This document shows positions 1-6,445 of a stretch of DNA of 14,813 bases, piece by piece (the stretch's first letter is position 1; each line of letters opens with the position of its first letter). Origin of the DNA: JBLRWS01 sp047921075 (GTDB lineage Bacteria; Bacteroidota; Rhodothermia; Balneolales; Balneolaceae); the NCBI GenBank assembly GCA_047921075.1, contig JBLRWS010000058.1, positions 1-14,813 on the forward strand, in the 5' to 3' direction. The notes beneath the pieces are model-generated. The model made no database searches. It saw only the letters and a list, made by a program, of their open reading frames with translations, and was not told the origin of the DNA. The position numbers were made by a program, and so were the translations under genes.

Positions 1-1
1 G

Positions 2-187
2 CCGCCTGTCCCGACGGCTTTTGAATCGGGACCGTTCAAAAGTACCATAAGGATCACTGTAAATGTGATTTCAAATAATGAATTTCAGAATCTGCCATCT
101 AAAATTAGCGATCATATGCAGGATGAAGTAATCTTCTTCGTAAGCATACCACGCAGGCTTGTCCATTACCCACACGAATCAACATAG
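2..187 (+). other. Possible 3' end of an unidentified gene, cut by the left edge
   Basis: Reading frame 2 is open from the window edge for 61 codons and closes with TAG at 185-187. I do not recognise the peptide; it contains the stretch GPFKSTIRITVNVIS and ends in LVHYPHEST. A 61-codon open frame can arise by chance, so this may not be coding. It overlaps the first codons of the following IS30-like frame, but IS30 homology there begins only near 222, so the two need not conflict. The first 42 bases also contain overlapping inverted repeats, described separately, which argues somewhat against ordinary coding sequence. Confidence 0.2.
8..42. repeat. Two overlapping, mutually exclusive inverted repeats
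   Basis: GTCCCGA (8-14) pairs with TCGGGAC (26-32). CTTTTGAA (18-25) pairs with TTCAAAAG (35-42). The second repeat's left arm is the loop of the first, so only one hairpin can form at a time. This resembles an attenuator-like switch or the end of a mobile element. The window starts 7 bases upstream, so context is missing, and no T-run follows either hairpin. Confidence 0.4.
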
Positions 188-530
188 AACCTTCATATAC
201 TGTGTATTGAACCTACAAAAACGATTAACGGCTGTTGAGCGTGAACAAATTTGCATTGGCCTTCAGCAAGGGCTCCGCCCATCGGCCATAGCCAGAGGGC
301 TGGCACGCCATTGCAGCGTGATTACCCGTGAGATAAATCGCAACCAAACAGATGGAGCCGGTTACTCAGCCATTACGGCTCACGAAAAGGCCCTTGAGCG
401 GGTGTGTGCCCCACGGAGCAAAAAGTTAGGTGCGCACCCGGAGTTGTGGCAAGCGGGAGAGACAGTTACCGCTGAATTTCAACAGCCCAATGGTTCGCTA
501 CTTAAGGCTTCCGTGACAATCACGGAATAA
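159..530 (+). pseudogene. IS30-family transposase remnant (N-terminal HTH only)
   Basis: The 123-codon frame (TTG at 159, possibly TTG at 207) carries the N-terminal DNA-binding region of IS30-type transposases. Residues 22-62 run from RLTAVEREQI through the helix-turn-helix GLRPSAIARGLARH to ITREINRN. Similarity continues weakly through KALERVCAPRSKKLG to HPELW near residue 97, then stops. The last 25 or so residues are unrelated and the frame ends at TAA 528-530. Full-length IS30 transposases are usually over 300 residues with a C-terminal DDE catalytic core, which is entirely missing here. The element is therefore a dead fragment whose reading frame now ends in unrelated sequence. It lies next to a toxin-antitoxin pair, a common accessory neighbourhood. 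The IS30 assignment rests on motif recognition. Confidence 0.65.
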
Positions 531-586
531 TGCCGGCTTCCGGTCCAGCCATGTAAACGTTGTTATGCAACCAATAATCAAACCCT

Positions 587-979
587 CTATTTGGCTCTCT
601 TTTTAGAGTGTTTTTTTAAATACTCAGCGAGTTCTTCTTTCTTTACTTTCCCATTGGCTAAATCCATCATAATCGCAAATAGGCTTTTCTTGTCGGCTAT
701 AATTTGATATCCGTTGACATAGAGAAACATATACATGGCAATGAGGGCTGTTCGTTTATTGCCATCATAAAATGGATGGTTCTGCCACAGATGAAAGCCA
801 TAGGCGGCGGCCATATAGAACAAGTCTTTATGCACATATTCTCCTTCAAAGCTTGCCTGTGGCTGACCCAAAGCTGATTCCAGTAACTTTTCATCCCGGA
901 TTCCCGGCTTGCCTCCGTATAAATCGAACTGATCTTGATGAAAGGCTAAAATGATCTCTTTTTTTAGAAATTTGATCAT
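587..979 (-). CDS. doc: Doc/Fic-family toxin of a toxin-antitoxin pair
   Basis: This 130-residue protein matches the death-on-curing family. YGGKPGIRDEKLLESAL lies near residues 21-37 and AAAYGFHLWQNHPFYDGNKRTAL near 57-79. The catalytic loop HPFYDGNKRTAL (68-79) is the Doc form of the Fic motif, with Lys where AMPylating Fic proteins have Gly. Known Doc proteins phosphorylate EF-Tu and stop translation; the same activity here is inferred from the motif. The length is normal for chromosomal Doc proteins. The start ATG at 979 overlaps the antitoxin stop as ATGA, so translation is probably coupled. The C-terminus is lysine-rich (KKHSKKRAK). The partner is an AbrB-type protein rather than the Phd-type antitoxin of phage P1. 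Confidence 0.9.
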   Translation of the reverse strand: MIKFLKKEIILAFHQDQFDLYGGKPGIRDEKLLESALGQPQASFEGEYVHKDLFYMAAAYGFHLWQNHPFYDGNKRTALIAMYMFLYVNGYQIIADKKSLFAIMMDLANGKVKKEELAEYLKKHSKKRAK

Positions 980-1197
980 TTAGCCAAAGCTTTCAACACA
1001 TCTTTATAATCTGTATTTACCTTGCGATAGGCTTCAGCCCACTCTGCAAATTCCGGATCGACAGGACGTAGCTCCAAGCCGGTTCCTTTCTGTTCAATAC
1101 TCAATTTGTCTCCGGTTTTCAGATGAAGTTCATCGATCAGTTGCTTAGGTAAGATTACTCCCAAACTGTTGCCTATTTTTCGAATTTTCGCTTCCAT
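976..1197 (-). CDS. AbrB/MazE-like antitoxin
   Basis: This is a 73-residue protein. Residues 1-47 form a SpoVT/AbrB swapped-hairpin DNA-binding domain: KIRKIGNSLGVILPKQLIDE followed by LKTGDKL, with a short strand ending in LELRP. The tail (about 48-73, EFAEWAEAYRKVNTDYKDVL) is acidic and probably helical, as in antitoxins that wrap and neutralise their toxin. It precedes and overlaps the Doc-like toxin by 4 nt. Antitoxins of this kind usually repress their own operon, and a 14-bp palindrome lies 32-45 bases upstream of the start. The ATG at 1197 begins directly at the AbrB domain, so no upstream start is needed. The function is inferred from fold and gene order. Confidence 0.88.
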   Translation of the reverse strand: MEAKIRKIGNSLGVILPKQLIDELHLKTGDKLSIEQKGTGLELRPVDPEFAEWAEAYRKVNTDYKDVLKALAK

Positions 1198-1228
1198 GGC
1201 TGGGTGATTAATTTAAACTTAGGAGTTA

Positions 1229-1242
1229 TAATAATGTTATTA
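1229..1242. promoter_or_regulatory. Candidate operator palindrome of the toxin-antitoxin operon
   Basis: TAATAATGTTATTA has perfect 6-bp arms (TAATAA/TTATTA) around a TG centre. It sits 32-45 bases upstream of the antitoxin ATG. On the minus strand a TATAAC (1225-1230) that could serve as a -10 element overlaps its edge. An AbrB-type antitoxin bound here could block transcription. The sequence is AT-rich, so chance symmetry is possible. Confidence 0.4.
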
Positions 1243-1312
1243 CTTTTTAACTACTTATCCAACGCCAAAGTTTGCCCAAATAGTATGTTTGCAAACCATA
1301 GCCGAAGCTGAC

Positions 1313-2902
1313 CTAATTCAACGAAATATATCGCACGCTGCGTACCCCGTCCAGCTCCCGAACCGCGGTAAGCTCCTCTCCTGTCAGGCGCCGGTCTACC
1401 ACCACCGCGGTAATGGCGTTTTTCCCTTTGCCCGATCGCCCAAGGCTGAGCGCACCGATATTCACATTCTGGCTGGAGAGGGCGCCGGCCACCGAGGCCA
1501 ACATGCCCGGTTTGTCGATATTTTGGTACATCAGAATATCTCCCTCCAGGCGCAATTCCAGCCCATAGCCGTCAACCTCCACAATGCGATAGTCGCCGGG
1601 GCCAAAGAGTGCAGCGGAAATCGTCGAGTAATCATTGCCGCCACCCAGCGTAATGGTGATAAGGTCTTTGTACATCTTGCTGTTGCTGCTGGTTGTCTCG
1701 TTGATTTGATAGCCACGCTCTTCGGCAAAATACCGGGCGTTTATCAGGTTCACCGATTCGCTTACCGCATCCCGCAGCATACCGCTGATGATACCATCGG
1801 TAAGCAGGTCGGAATAGCGCGAACAGGTGCCGGTATATTCAAATGAGAAGCTGTTTTCGTTCTCCTGCATCAACTGCCCCGCAAGCTGCCCCAGTTTTTC
1901 GGCCAGCTCCAGGTACGGTTTTACATCCGCATCGGCCAGCAACGAGATCGATTTGGCATTCAGGCTCCCTTTAAAACTTTTGTTCTCGAGTGCATCGGCC
2001 ATCTGCTCGGCAATCTGCAGCGCCACTTTCTCCTGCGCCTCTTCGGTAGAAGCCCCAAGATGCGGTGTACATACAATGTGGGGATGGTTTAGCATTTCGT
2101 ACAACTCCGGCGTTGGAGGCTCGCTGCTGTACACATCAACCGCTGCACCGGCCACCACACCCGACTCGATAAGCGGAATCAGATCGGACTCTTCAAAAAT
2201 ACCACCACGTGCGCAGTTGATAATGCGTATGCCCTTTTTCAGCTTGCCGGCCGTTTGCAACGATACCATACCCTTCGTCTTTTCGGTGAGCGGTGTGTGA
2301 ACGGTGAGGTAGTCGGCCTCGCCCAGCACATCCTCCAATCCTTTTAGCTCCACGCCCAACTCTTTTGCCCGTTCGTGGGCCGTAAACGGATCAAATGCAA
2401 TCACTTTCATCCCGAACGCCTGCATCCGCAGCGCCACTTCGGAGCCGATTTTACCCAGGCCGATCACACCCAGGGTTTTGCCATGCACCTCTACACCCAT
2501 AAACGATTTACGGTCCCATCCGCCGCCTTTTACCCTCGATACCGCTTCGGGAATGTTGCGCGACAGGGCGATGATCATCCCGCAGGTATGTTCGGCCGTT
2601 GAGATGGTGTTGCCGTCCGGGGTGTTCATCACCAGAATTCCTTTCGAGGTAGCCGCCGGCAGATCGATATTATCCACGCCCACTCCCGCCCGGCCAATCA
2701 CACGCATCTGCTTCGCATGGCCCAGCAAGTCGGCCGTAACGGTGGTGCCGCTGCGTACCACCAATCCCTCATAGTCACCGATCCGTTTTTTCAGTTCATC
2801 GTCTGTGAGTTTACCTGGCTGATCGGCTACAAACCCTCGTTCCTGAAAGGTTTTGGCGCATAAAGGATCTACATTGTCCAGTAGTAATATTCGTTTCGGC
2901 AT
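1313..2902 (-). CDS. serA: D-3-phosphoglycerate dehydrogenase
   Basis: SerA oxidises 3-phosphoglycerate to 3-phosphohydroxypyruvate with NAD, the first step of serine synthesis in the cytoplasm. The 529-residue length fits the long class with three regions. The substrate and nucleotide domains span about 1-315, with Rossmann glycines GLGKIG at 148-153. The catalytic triad is Arg232 (CARGG), Glu261 (SSEPP) and His281 (PHLGAS). An intervening ASB-like domain runs about 316-455. A C-terminal ACT domain runs about 456-529 (DILMYQNIDKPGMLASVAG; NIGALSLGR), which in this family senses serine or mediates oligomerisation. All key residues are present. It is the last gene of the purF-engB-serA run, starting 4 nt after the engB stop. 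No clear hairpin terminator lies in the 115 bp before the antitoxin gene. Confidence 0.97.
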   Translation of the reverse strand: MPKRILLLDNVDPLCAKTFQERGFVADQPGKLTDDELKKRIGDYEGLVVRSGTTVTADLLGHAKQMRVIGRAGVGVDNIDLPAATSKGILVMNTPDGNTISTAEHTCGMIIALSRNIPEAVSRVKGGGWDRKSFMGVEVHGKTLGVIGLGKIGSEVALRMQAFGMKVIAFDPFTAHERAKELGVELKGLEDVLGEADYLTVHTPLTEKTKGMVSLQTAGKLKKGIRIINCARGGIFEESDLIPLIESGVVAGAAVDVYSSEPPTPELYEMLNHPHIVCTPHLGASTEEAQEKVALQIAEQMADALENKSFKGSLNAKSISLLADADVKPYLELAEKLGQLAGQLMQENENSFSFEYTGTCSRYSDLLTDGIISGMLRDAVSESVNLINARYFAEERGYQINETTSSNSKMYKDLITITLGGGNDYSTISAALFGPGDYRIVEVDGYGLELRLEGDILMYQNIDKPGMLASVAGALSSQNVNIGALSLGRSGKGKNAITAVVVDRRLTGEELTAVRELDGVRSVRYISLN

Positions 2903-2906
2903 GATG

Positions 2907-2936
2907 TTAGTCGGTGGTCGGTTGGTCGGTTGGTGT
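2907..2936. repeat. Short tandem repeat at the engB 3' end
   Basis: The plus strand reads GTCGGTGGTCGGTTGGTCGG and continues TTGGTGTCGGT, an imperfect TCGGT(T)GG iteration of about 8 bp. It encodes the low-complexity C-terminus of EngB and includes its stop codon. It may be a slippage site that shifts the EngB tail between strains. Confidence 0.5.
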
Positions 2937-3524
2937 CGGTTTGATGAAGTCTTTAATTAAATCCTGCAGTTCGGCAATGCCTTTTCCCGTTTCGGCCGAT
3001 ACGGGCAGCATGGGCACCTCAATATTCATGGTTTCGAGAACCTGCCGAAGCTGCTTTTTGGATTGTGCCAGTTTGTTGCCCGACAGCTTGTCGGCTTTGG
3101 TAAGCACCACAGCAAACGGTTTTTGATGGGTACCCAACCAGTAAAAAAACTCCTCGTCGAGGCTGGTCGGTTTGTGCCGTGCATCCACCAGATGCAGAAT
3201 CAGGTGCAGTGTATCGCGATTCATCAGGTACTCCTGAATATCGCGCCCCCATCGCTCCCGCTCGTGCAGGGGTGCTTTGGCAAAGCCAAATCCGGGCAGA
3301 TCTACAAAGTAGAGTTCTCCGTTGATGTCGTAATAGTTCATCTGCTGCGTTTTGCCCGGCGTGTTACTGGTTCGGGCCAGCCTCCGCTTATTGGTAAGAC
3401 GGTTGATAAGCGAAGATTTCCCAACATTCGACCGGCCTGCAAAACAGAATTCGGGCATGGTGGGCGGGGGGCAGTCGGCCAGCGAGGGCGCCCCTTTTAC
3501 AAACGTAGCTTGCTGAAATGGCAT
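2907..3524 (-). CDS. engB: Ribosome-biogenesis GTPase EngB (YihA/YsxC)
   Basis: EngB GTPases help late assembly of the large ribosomal subunit. With the ATG at 3524 the protein is 205 residues, typical of the family. GTPase motifs in order are G1 GRSNVGKS (30-37), G2 TPGKT (55-59), G3 DLPGFGFAKA (75-84), G4 TKAD (142-145) and G5 SAETG (176-180). An upstream in-frame start at 3608 would add 28 basic residues lying inside purF, so I reject it. From 3524 the gene starts 5 nt after the purF stop and ends 4 nt before serA, which suggests co-transcription. The extreme C-terminus (TPTDQPTTD) is encoded by a short direct repeat and is probably not conserved. Confidence 0.95.
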   Translation of the reverse strand: MPFQQATFVKGAPSLADCPPPTMPEFCFAGRSNVGKSSLINRLTNKRRLARTSNTPGKTQQMNYYDINGELYFVDLPGFGFAKAPLHERERWGRDIQEYLMNRDTLHLILHLVDARHKPTSLDEEFFYWLGTHQKPFAVVLTKADKLSGNKLAQSKKQLRQVLETMNIEVPMLPVSAETGKGIAELQDLIKDFIKPTPTDQPTTD

Positions 3525-3529
3525 GGTGC

Positions 3530-5032
3530 TTACAGAATTTCGTTTTCTTCTTTTTCCACGCCAAAATCGACCGGAACGGGGTACTTGCCCGTGAAGCAGG
3601 CGGTGCAATATGAACCGTCTCCCTCATTTGCCGCTTGTACCGCCTCAATCAGTCCCTCAGCCGAGAGGTACCGGAGGCTGTCTACCCCGATTTCGGCCGC
3701 AATCGCCTTCAGATCGCGGTTGAACCGATTGGCGATCAGCTCTTCGGGGCTCGGAAAATCCATCCCGTAAAAACAGGGGTGGGTAATGGGCGGTGAACTT
3801 ACAAGAAAATGGATTTCGAGCGGATTGGCGGCACGGATCATTTCGACCAAATACCGCGAGGTGGTGCCGCGAACAATGGAGTCATCGACCATAATAACCG
3901 ACCTCCCCTCCAGAACACCCTGCACCGTGTTATATTTGGTGCGTACTTTCTGCTCGCGCGATTTTTGGCCCGGAGAGATAAACGTTCGCCCCACGTAATG
4001 GTTGCGGATCAGCCCGATCTCGTATTTGCAGTCGAAGCCCGCGTTCTGACTTTCATGCGCATAACCAAGAGCCGCTGTGTTGCTCGAATCGGGTACCGAT
4101 ATGACGATCGGCCGTTTCTCTGCATCGGGGTAGAGCAGCACCTCGTCCAGCGGATGCTCCCGGGCAAGCTGTTTGCCGAGATTACGGCGCACTTTATCCA
4201 CATTTTCACCGAAAATACGGCTGTCGGGTCGCGAAAAGTAGACATATTCAAATACGCACTGGCTGGTTCCGGTGCCGGTTTTTGCGTCCAGATGGTACGA
4301 TACGGGGCCGCGTTCGTCATCGGCATCCCGGTCGATGATCAACACCTCTCCCGGCTCCACATCCCGCAGATAGGTGGCGCCGATAATATCAAACGCACAC
4401 GTTTCGCTGGCCACCACGTAGCGTCCGTCTACCGTGCCCAGCGCCAGCGGGCGAAATCCGTTGGGGTCGCGCACGGCAATCAGCTTGTCGTCGGTCAAAA
4501 TTACCAGGCAGTACGCCCCTTCGATCTGATTGAGCGCATCGAGTATCTGGCCCAGCTGCGTATCCGCTTTGCTGTGCGAAATCAGGTGCAAAATCAGCTC
4601 GGTATCGGATGTACTCTGGAACAGCACCCCCTCTTCCCGAAAACGGGCACGCAGGGTTCGGGCGTTCGACAGGTTTCCGTTGTGCCCGATGGCGATATTT
4701 CCGTTTTTATGATGAACGCGAAACGGCTGAATATTAGCAGGATTTTTAGACGACCCCGCCGTAGAGTACCGATTATGGCCAATGGCGTTGTGGCCTTTCA
4801 GCTCTTTTTTAAAAATTTTGGGTTCCCCGAAAACCGACAGAACCAGCCCAAAATCCTTGTGCATCGGCATCGCGTAGCGCTGCTTCTTTTCGTCGAAATA
4901 GCTGGTTACAATGCCGGCCGATTCCTGGCCGCGGTGTTGAAGGGAGTGCAGTCCGTAGTAGGTAAGAAGCGCGGCGTCGGGGTGATTAAACACCCCAAAA
5001 ATACCGCAATAATCGTGTGGCTTATCGGCCAT
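3530..5032 (-). CDS. purF: Amidophosphoribosyltransferase (glutamine PRPP amidotransferase)
   Basis: PurF makes 5-phosphoribosylamine from PRPP and glutamine, the committed step of purine synthesis. The 500-residue protein has an N-terminal Ntn glutaminase domain whose nucleophile would be Cys9 (HDYCGIFGV) after removal of an eight-residue propeptide. LQHRGQESAGI is at 31-41 and the NGNLSNA region near 118-124. The phosphoribosyltransferase domain carries the PRPP loop VIMVDDSIVRGTTS (379-392). Four cysteines, Cys259, Cys420, Cys476 and Cys479 (YCTAC), match the [4Fe-4S] ligands of the Bacillus-type enzyme. The propeptide and cluster place it in the oxygen-sensitive class, not the E. coli class. 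It leads the purF-engB-serA run and diverges from the phosphoesterase gene. Confidence 0.97.
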   Translation of the reverse strand: MADKPHDYCGIFGVFNHPDAALLTYYGLHSLQHRGQESAGIVTSYFDEKKQRYAMPMHKDFGLVLSVFGEPKIFKKELKGHNAIGHNRYSTAGSSKNPANIQPFRVHHKNGNIAIGHNGNLSNARTLRARFREEGVLFQSTSDTELILHLISHSKADTQLGQILDALNQIEGAYCLVILTDDKLIAVRDPNGFRPLALGTVDGRYVVASETCAFDIIGATYLRDVEPGEVLIIDRDADDERGPVSYHLDAKTGTGTSQCVFEYVYFSRPDSRIFGENVDKVRRNLGKQLAREHPLDEVLLYPDAEKRPIVISVPDSSNTAALGYAHESQNAGFDCKYEIGLIRNHYVGRTFISPGQKSREQKVRTKYNTVQGVLEGRSVIMVDDSIVRGTTSRYLVEMIRAANPLEIHFLVSSPPITHPCFYGMDFPSPEELIANRFNRDLKAIAAEIGVDSLRYLSAEGLIEAVQAANEGDGSYCTACFTGKYPVPVDFGVEKEENEIL

Positions 5033-5259
5033 GCAAATGACAGTCAGAGTGCTGTGTTAAAAGAGATTGGAAAGATAGCCAAAGAAGCGGACAAGTGCAG
5101 ATGCAAAGCCGCGATATTCCGTTGGAACCGCTTTTAATTTTGAATGGACTGATGCACAATAAGTACCGTGATACAAATGTTAACATTCCACCCCGTAAGT
5201 ATGCATCTCTGACATCAACACACTATATTGCTTACCGAAACAACCACGCCTCAGTATTA
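5033..5259. other. Divergent intergenic region between purF and the phosphoesterase gene
   Basis: These 227 bp should hold the promoters for both divergent gene runs. An upstream GTG at 5095 would extend the plus-strand gene through this region, but the added residues would precede a clear lipoprotein signal, so it is treated as non-coding. On the plus strand TATATT (5224-5229) is a possible -10 element without a good -35 partner. On the minus strand TATCTTTC, about 40-50 bases before purF, roughly resembles the Bacteroidota TAnnTTTG -7 element. I see no purine riboswitch fold. Confidence 0.45.
5176..5187. promoter_or_regulatory. Perfect 12-bp palindrome, candidate operator
   Basis: AATGTTAACATT is its own reverse complement. 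It lies 73 bp before the phosphoesterase ATG and 144 bp before the purF ATG on the other strand. A symmetric site in a divergent promoter region is a plausible binding site for a dimeric regulator. The regulator is not identifiable from this window. Confidence 0.35.
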
Positions 5260-6432
5260 ATGACCATTCGAAGAGCCACGCTTCTTCCCTTTTTTATTCT
5301 GCTTTTCATCTCTTGTTCGGCCACGGAACCGTGGGTCTCGAGCAATTATTCCGAAGCGCCCACCAACAGCCCGCCGGCAGACACCGAAAGAGCGTTTTCT
5401 CTCTTTTTGATTGGCGACACCGGAGATCCCTCCCTGGATGAGCCGGATCCTGTGTTTGAGCTACTGAAAGGGGCCATTCGCACGGAACAGGCACCCTCTG
5501 CCGTCGTTTTCCTCGGTGATAATATTTATGATGACGGCTTTGTGCCCTACCCTCCCGAAGAGCGGGAGCGGTCGGAGCGGATCATGGCGGCCAACCTCGA
5601 CATTCTGGAAGATCCCGATGTGCCCGGCATTTTTGTACCGGGCAACCACGATTGGTGGTCAAATTTTGAAGGGATGGTGGAGCAGGAACGGTTCATCCAA
5701 AACTACCCGGCCAACCGTGGACACATGCATTTTAGCCCGCAGGCCGGCTGCCCCGGACCCGAGGTGTGGGAGCTCCATCCGCAGCTCTCGGTTATCACGC
5801 TCGACTCGGAGTGGTTCATATCGGGTCATGAAAATTACGCCGGCATGGCCGACTGCCCTGCCGTTACCCGCAGCGAGGCGCTGGCCGAACTGCAGGCCAT
5901 TCAGCAGCAGAACCGGGACCGTATTCTGGTCCTTACCACGCATCACCCGTTCTACTCCAGGGCCGAACACGGCGGCCATTACACCTGGAAGCAGCATATA
6001 TTTCCGCTTACCGAACTTCACTCAGCTGCCTGGGTACCCCTGCCGGTTGTCGGCTCGCTCTATCCGTTGATTCGCAACATGGGAGTAGGTAATCAGGATT
6101 TTAGTGCGCGGGCCAACCGCAACTACCGCCGCGATGTATTGGCACAGTTTCAAGATCACCCTCTGTTCATCAGTGCCGCCGGCCACGATCATAATCTGCA
6201 GTATTTCCAGCTGGATACTATGCACCAGATTGTCAGCGGCTCGGGAAGCAAAACCGGGTATGTGGTAAAAGGTGGAGATGCCGGGTTTTTACTTGCCGAC
6301 TATGGCTTTGCCATCCTCAATTTATACGAAAACGGTGAGCTCTGGCTCGAGTTCTGGACCACCCAGGTGCCGACCGGCCAAAACCCGGTGTTTCGGCAAC
6401 CGATCGATCACCTCGATTCTTTACAATTTTAA
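5260..6432 (+). CDS. Lipoprotein metallophosphoesterase (purple acid phosphatase-like)
   Basis: This 390-residue calcineurin-fold phosphoesterase carries the metal-binding blocks in order: GDTGD (52-56), GDN (86-88), GNHDW (128-132), THH (227-229) and GHDHN (308-312). The pattern resembles the acid-phosphatase branch; the substrate cannot be read from sequence. ATG 5260 is chosen because it gives a classic lipoprotein signal: RR at 4-5, a hydrophobic core 8-17 and a lipobox ending in Cys19 (LFISC). The product should therefore be exported and lipid-anchored. The upstream GTG at 5095 would bury that signal. The C-terminal region (MHQIVSGSGSKTGY) matches the point where, in Bacteroidota proteins I recall, the chain continues into a GDWDRH domain and barrel. 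Here the chain stops and the next gene begins after 13 bp. Confidence 0.88.
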   Translation: MTIRRATLLPFFILLFISCSATEPWVSSNYSEAPTNSPPADTERAFSLFLIGDTGDPSLDEPDPVFELLKGAIRTEQAPSAVVFLGDNIYDDGFVPYPPEERERSERIMAANLDILEDPDVPGIFVPGNHDWWSNFEGMVEQERFIQNYPANRGHMHFSPQAGCPGPEVWELHPQLSVITLDSEWFISGHENYAGMADCPAVTRSEALAELQAIQQQNRDRILVLTTHHPFYSRAEHGGHYTWKQHIFPLTELHSAAWVPLPVVGSLYPLIRNMGVGNQDFSARANRNYRRDVLAQFQDHPLFISAAGHDHNLQYFQLDTMHQIVSGSGSKTGYVVKGGDAGFLLADYGFAILNLYENGELWLEFWTTQVPTGQNPVFRQPIDHLDSLQF

Positions 6433-6445
6433 CGCCCGAGCTTAT

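Noticed and set aside
1289..1846. 185-codon plus-strand open frame over the serA 3' end
   Set aside because: Antisense to the ACT and ASB domains of serA; composition follows the complementary codons and no domain is visible.
3525..3608. Upstream start adding 28 residues to EngB
   Set aside because: The extension lies inside purF, is rich in Arg and Lys unlike EngB N-termini, and the ATG at 3524 gives the usual family length.
5033..5110. Purine riboswitch upstream of purF
   Set aside because: I could not find a three-way junction with the paired loop sequences expected of the purine aptamer; the leader is short and lacks GC-rich stems.
3809..5137. 442-codon plus-strand open frame opposite purF
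   Set aside because: It is the antisense shadow of an unmistakable purF with all catalytic residues; the translated product has no recognisable domain and overlaps purF across nearly its full length.
5095..5259. GTG start adding 55 residues to the phosphoesterase
   Set aside because: It would place a lipoprotein signal with lipobox Cys19 in mid-protein; ATG 5260 gives a proper export signal.
6272..6445. Upstream start adding 58 residues to the barrel protein
   Set aside because: The extension overlaps the phosphoesterase coding region and would bury the Sec signal peptide that begins at 6446.
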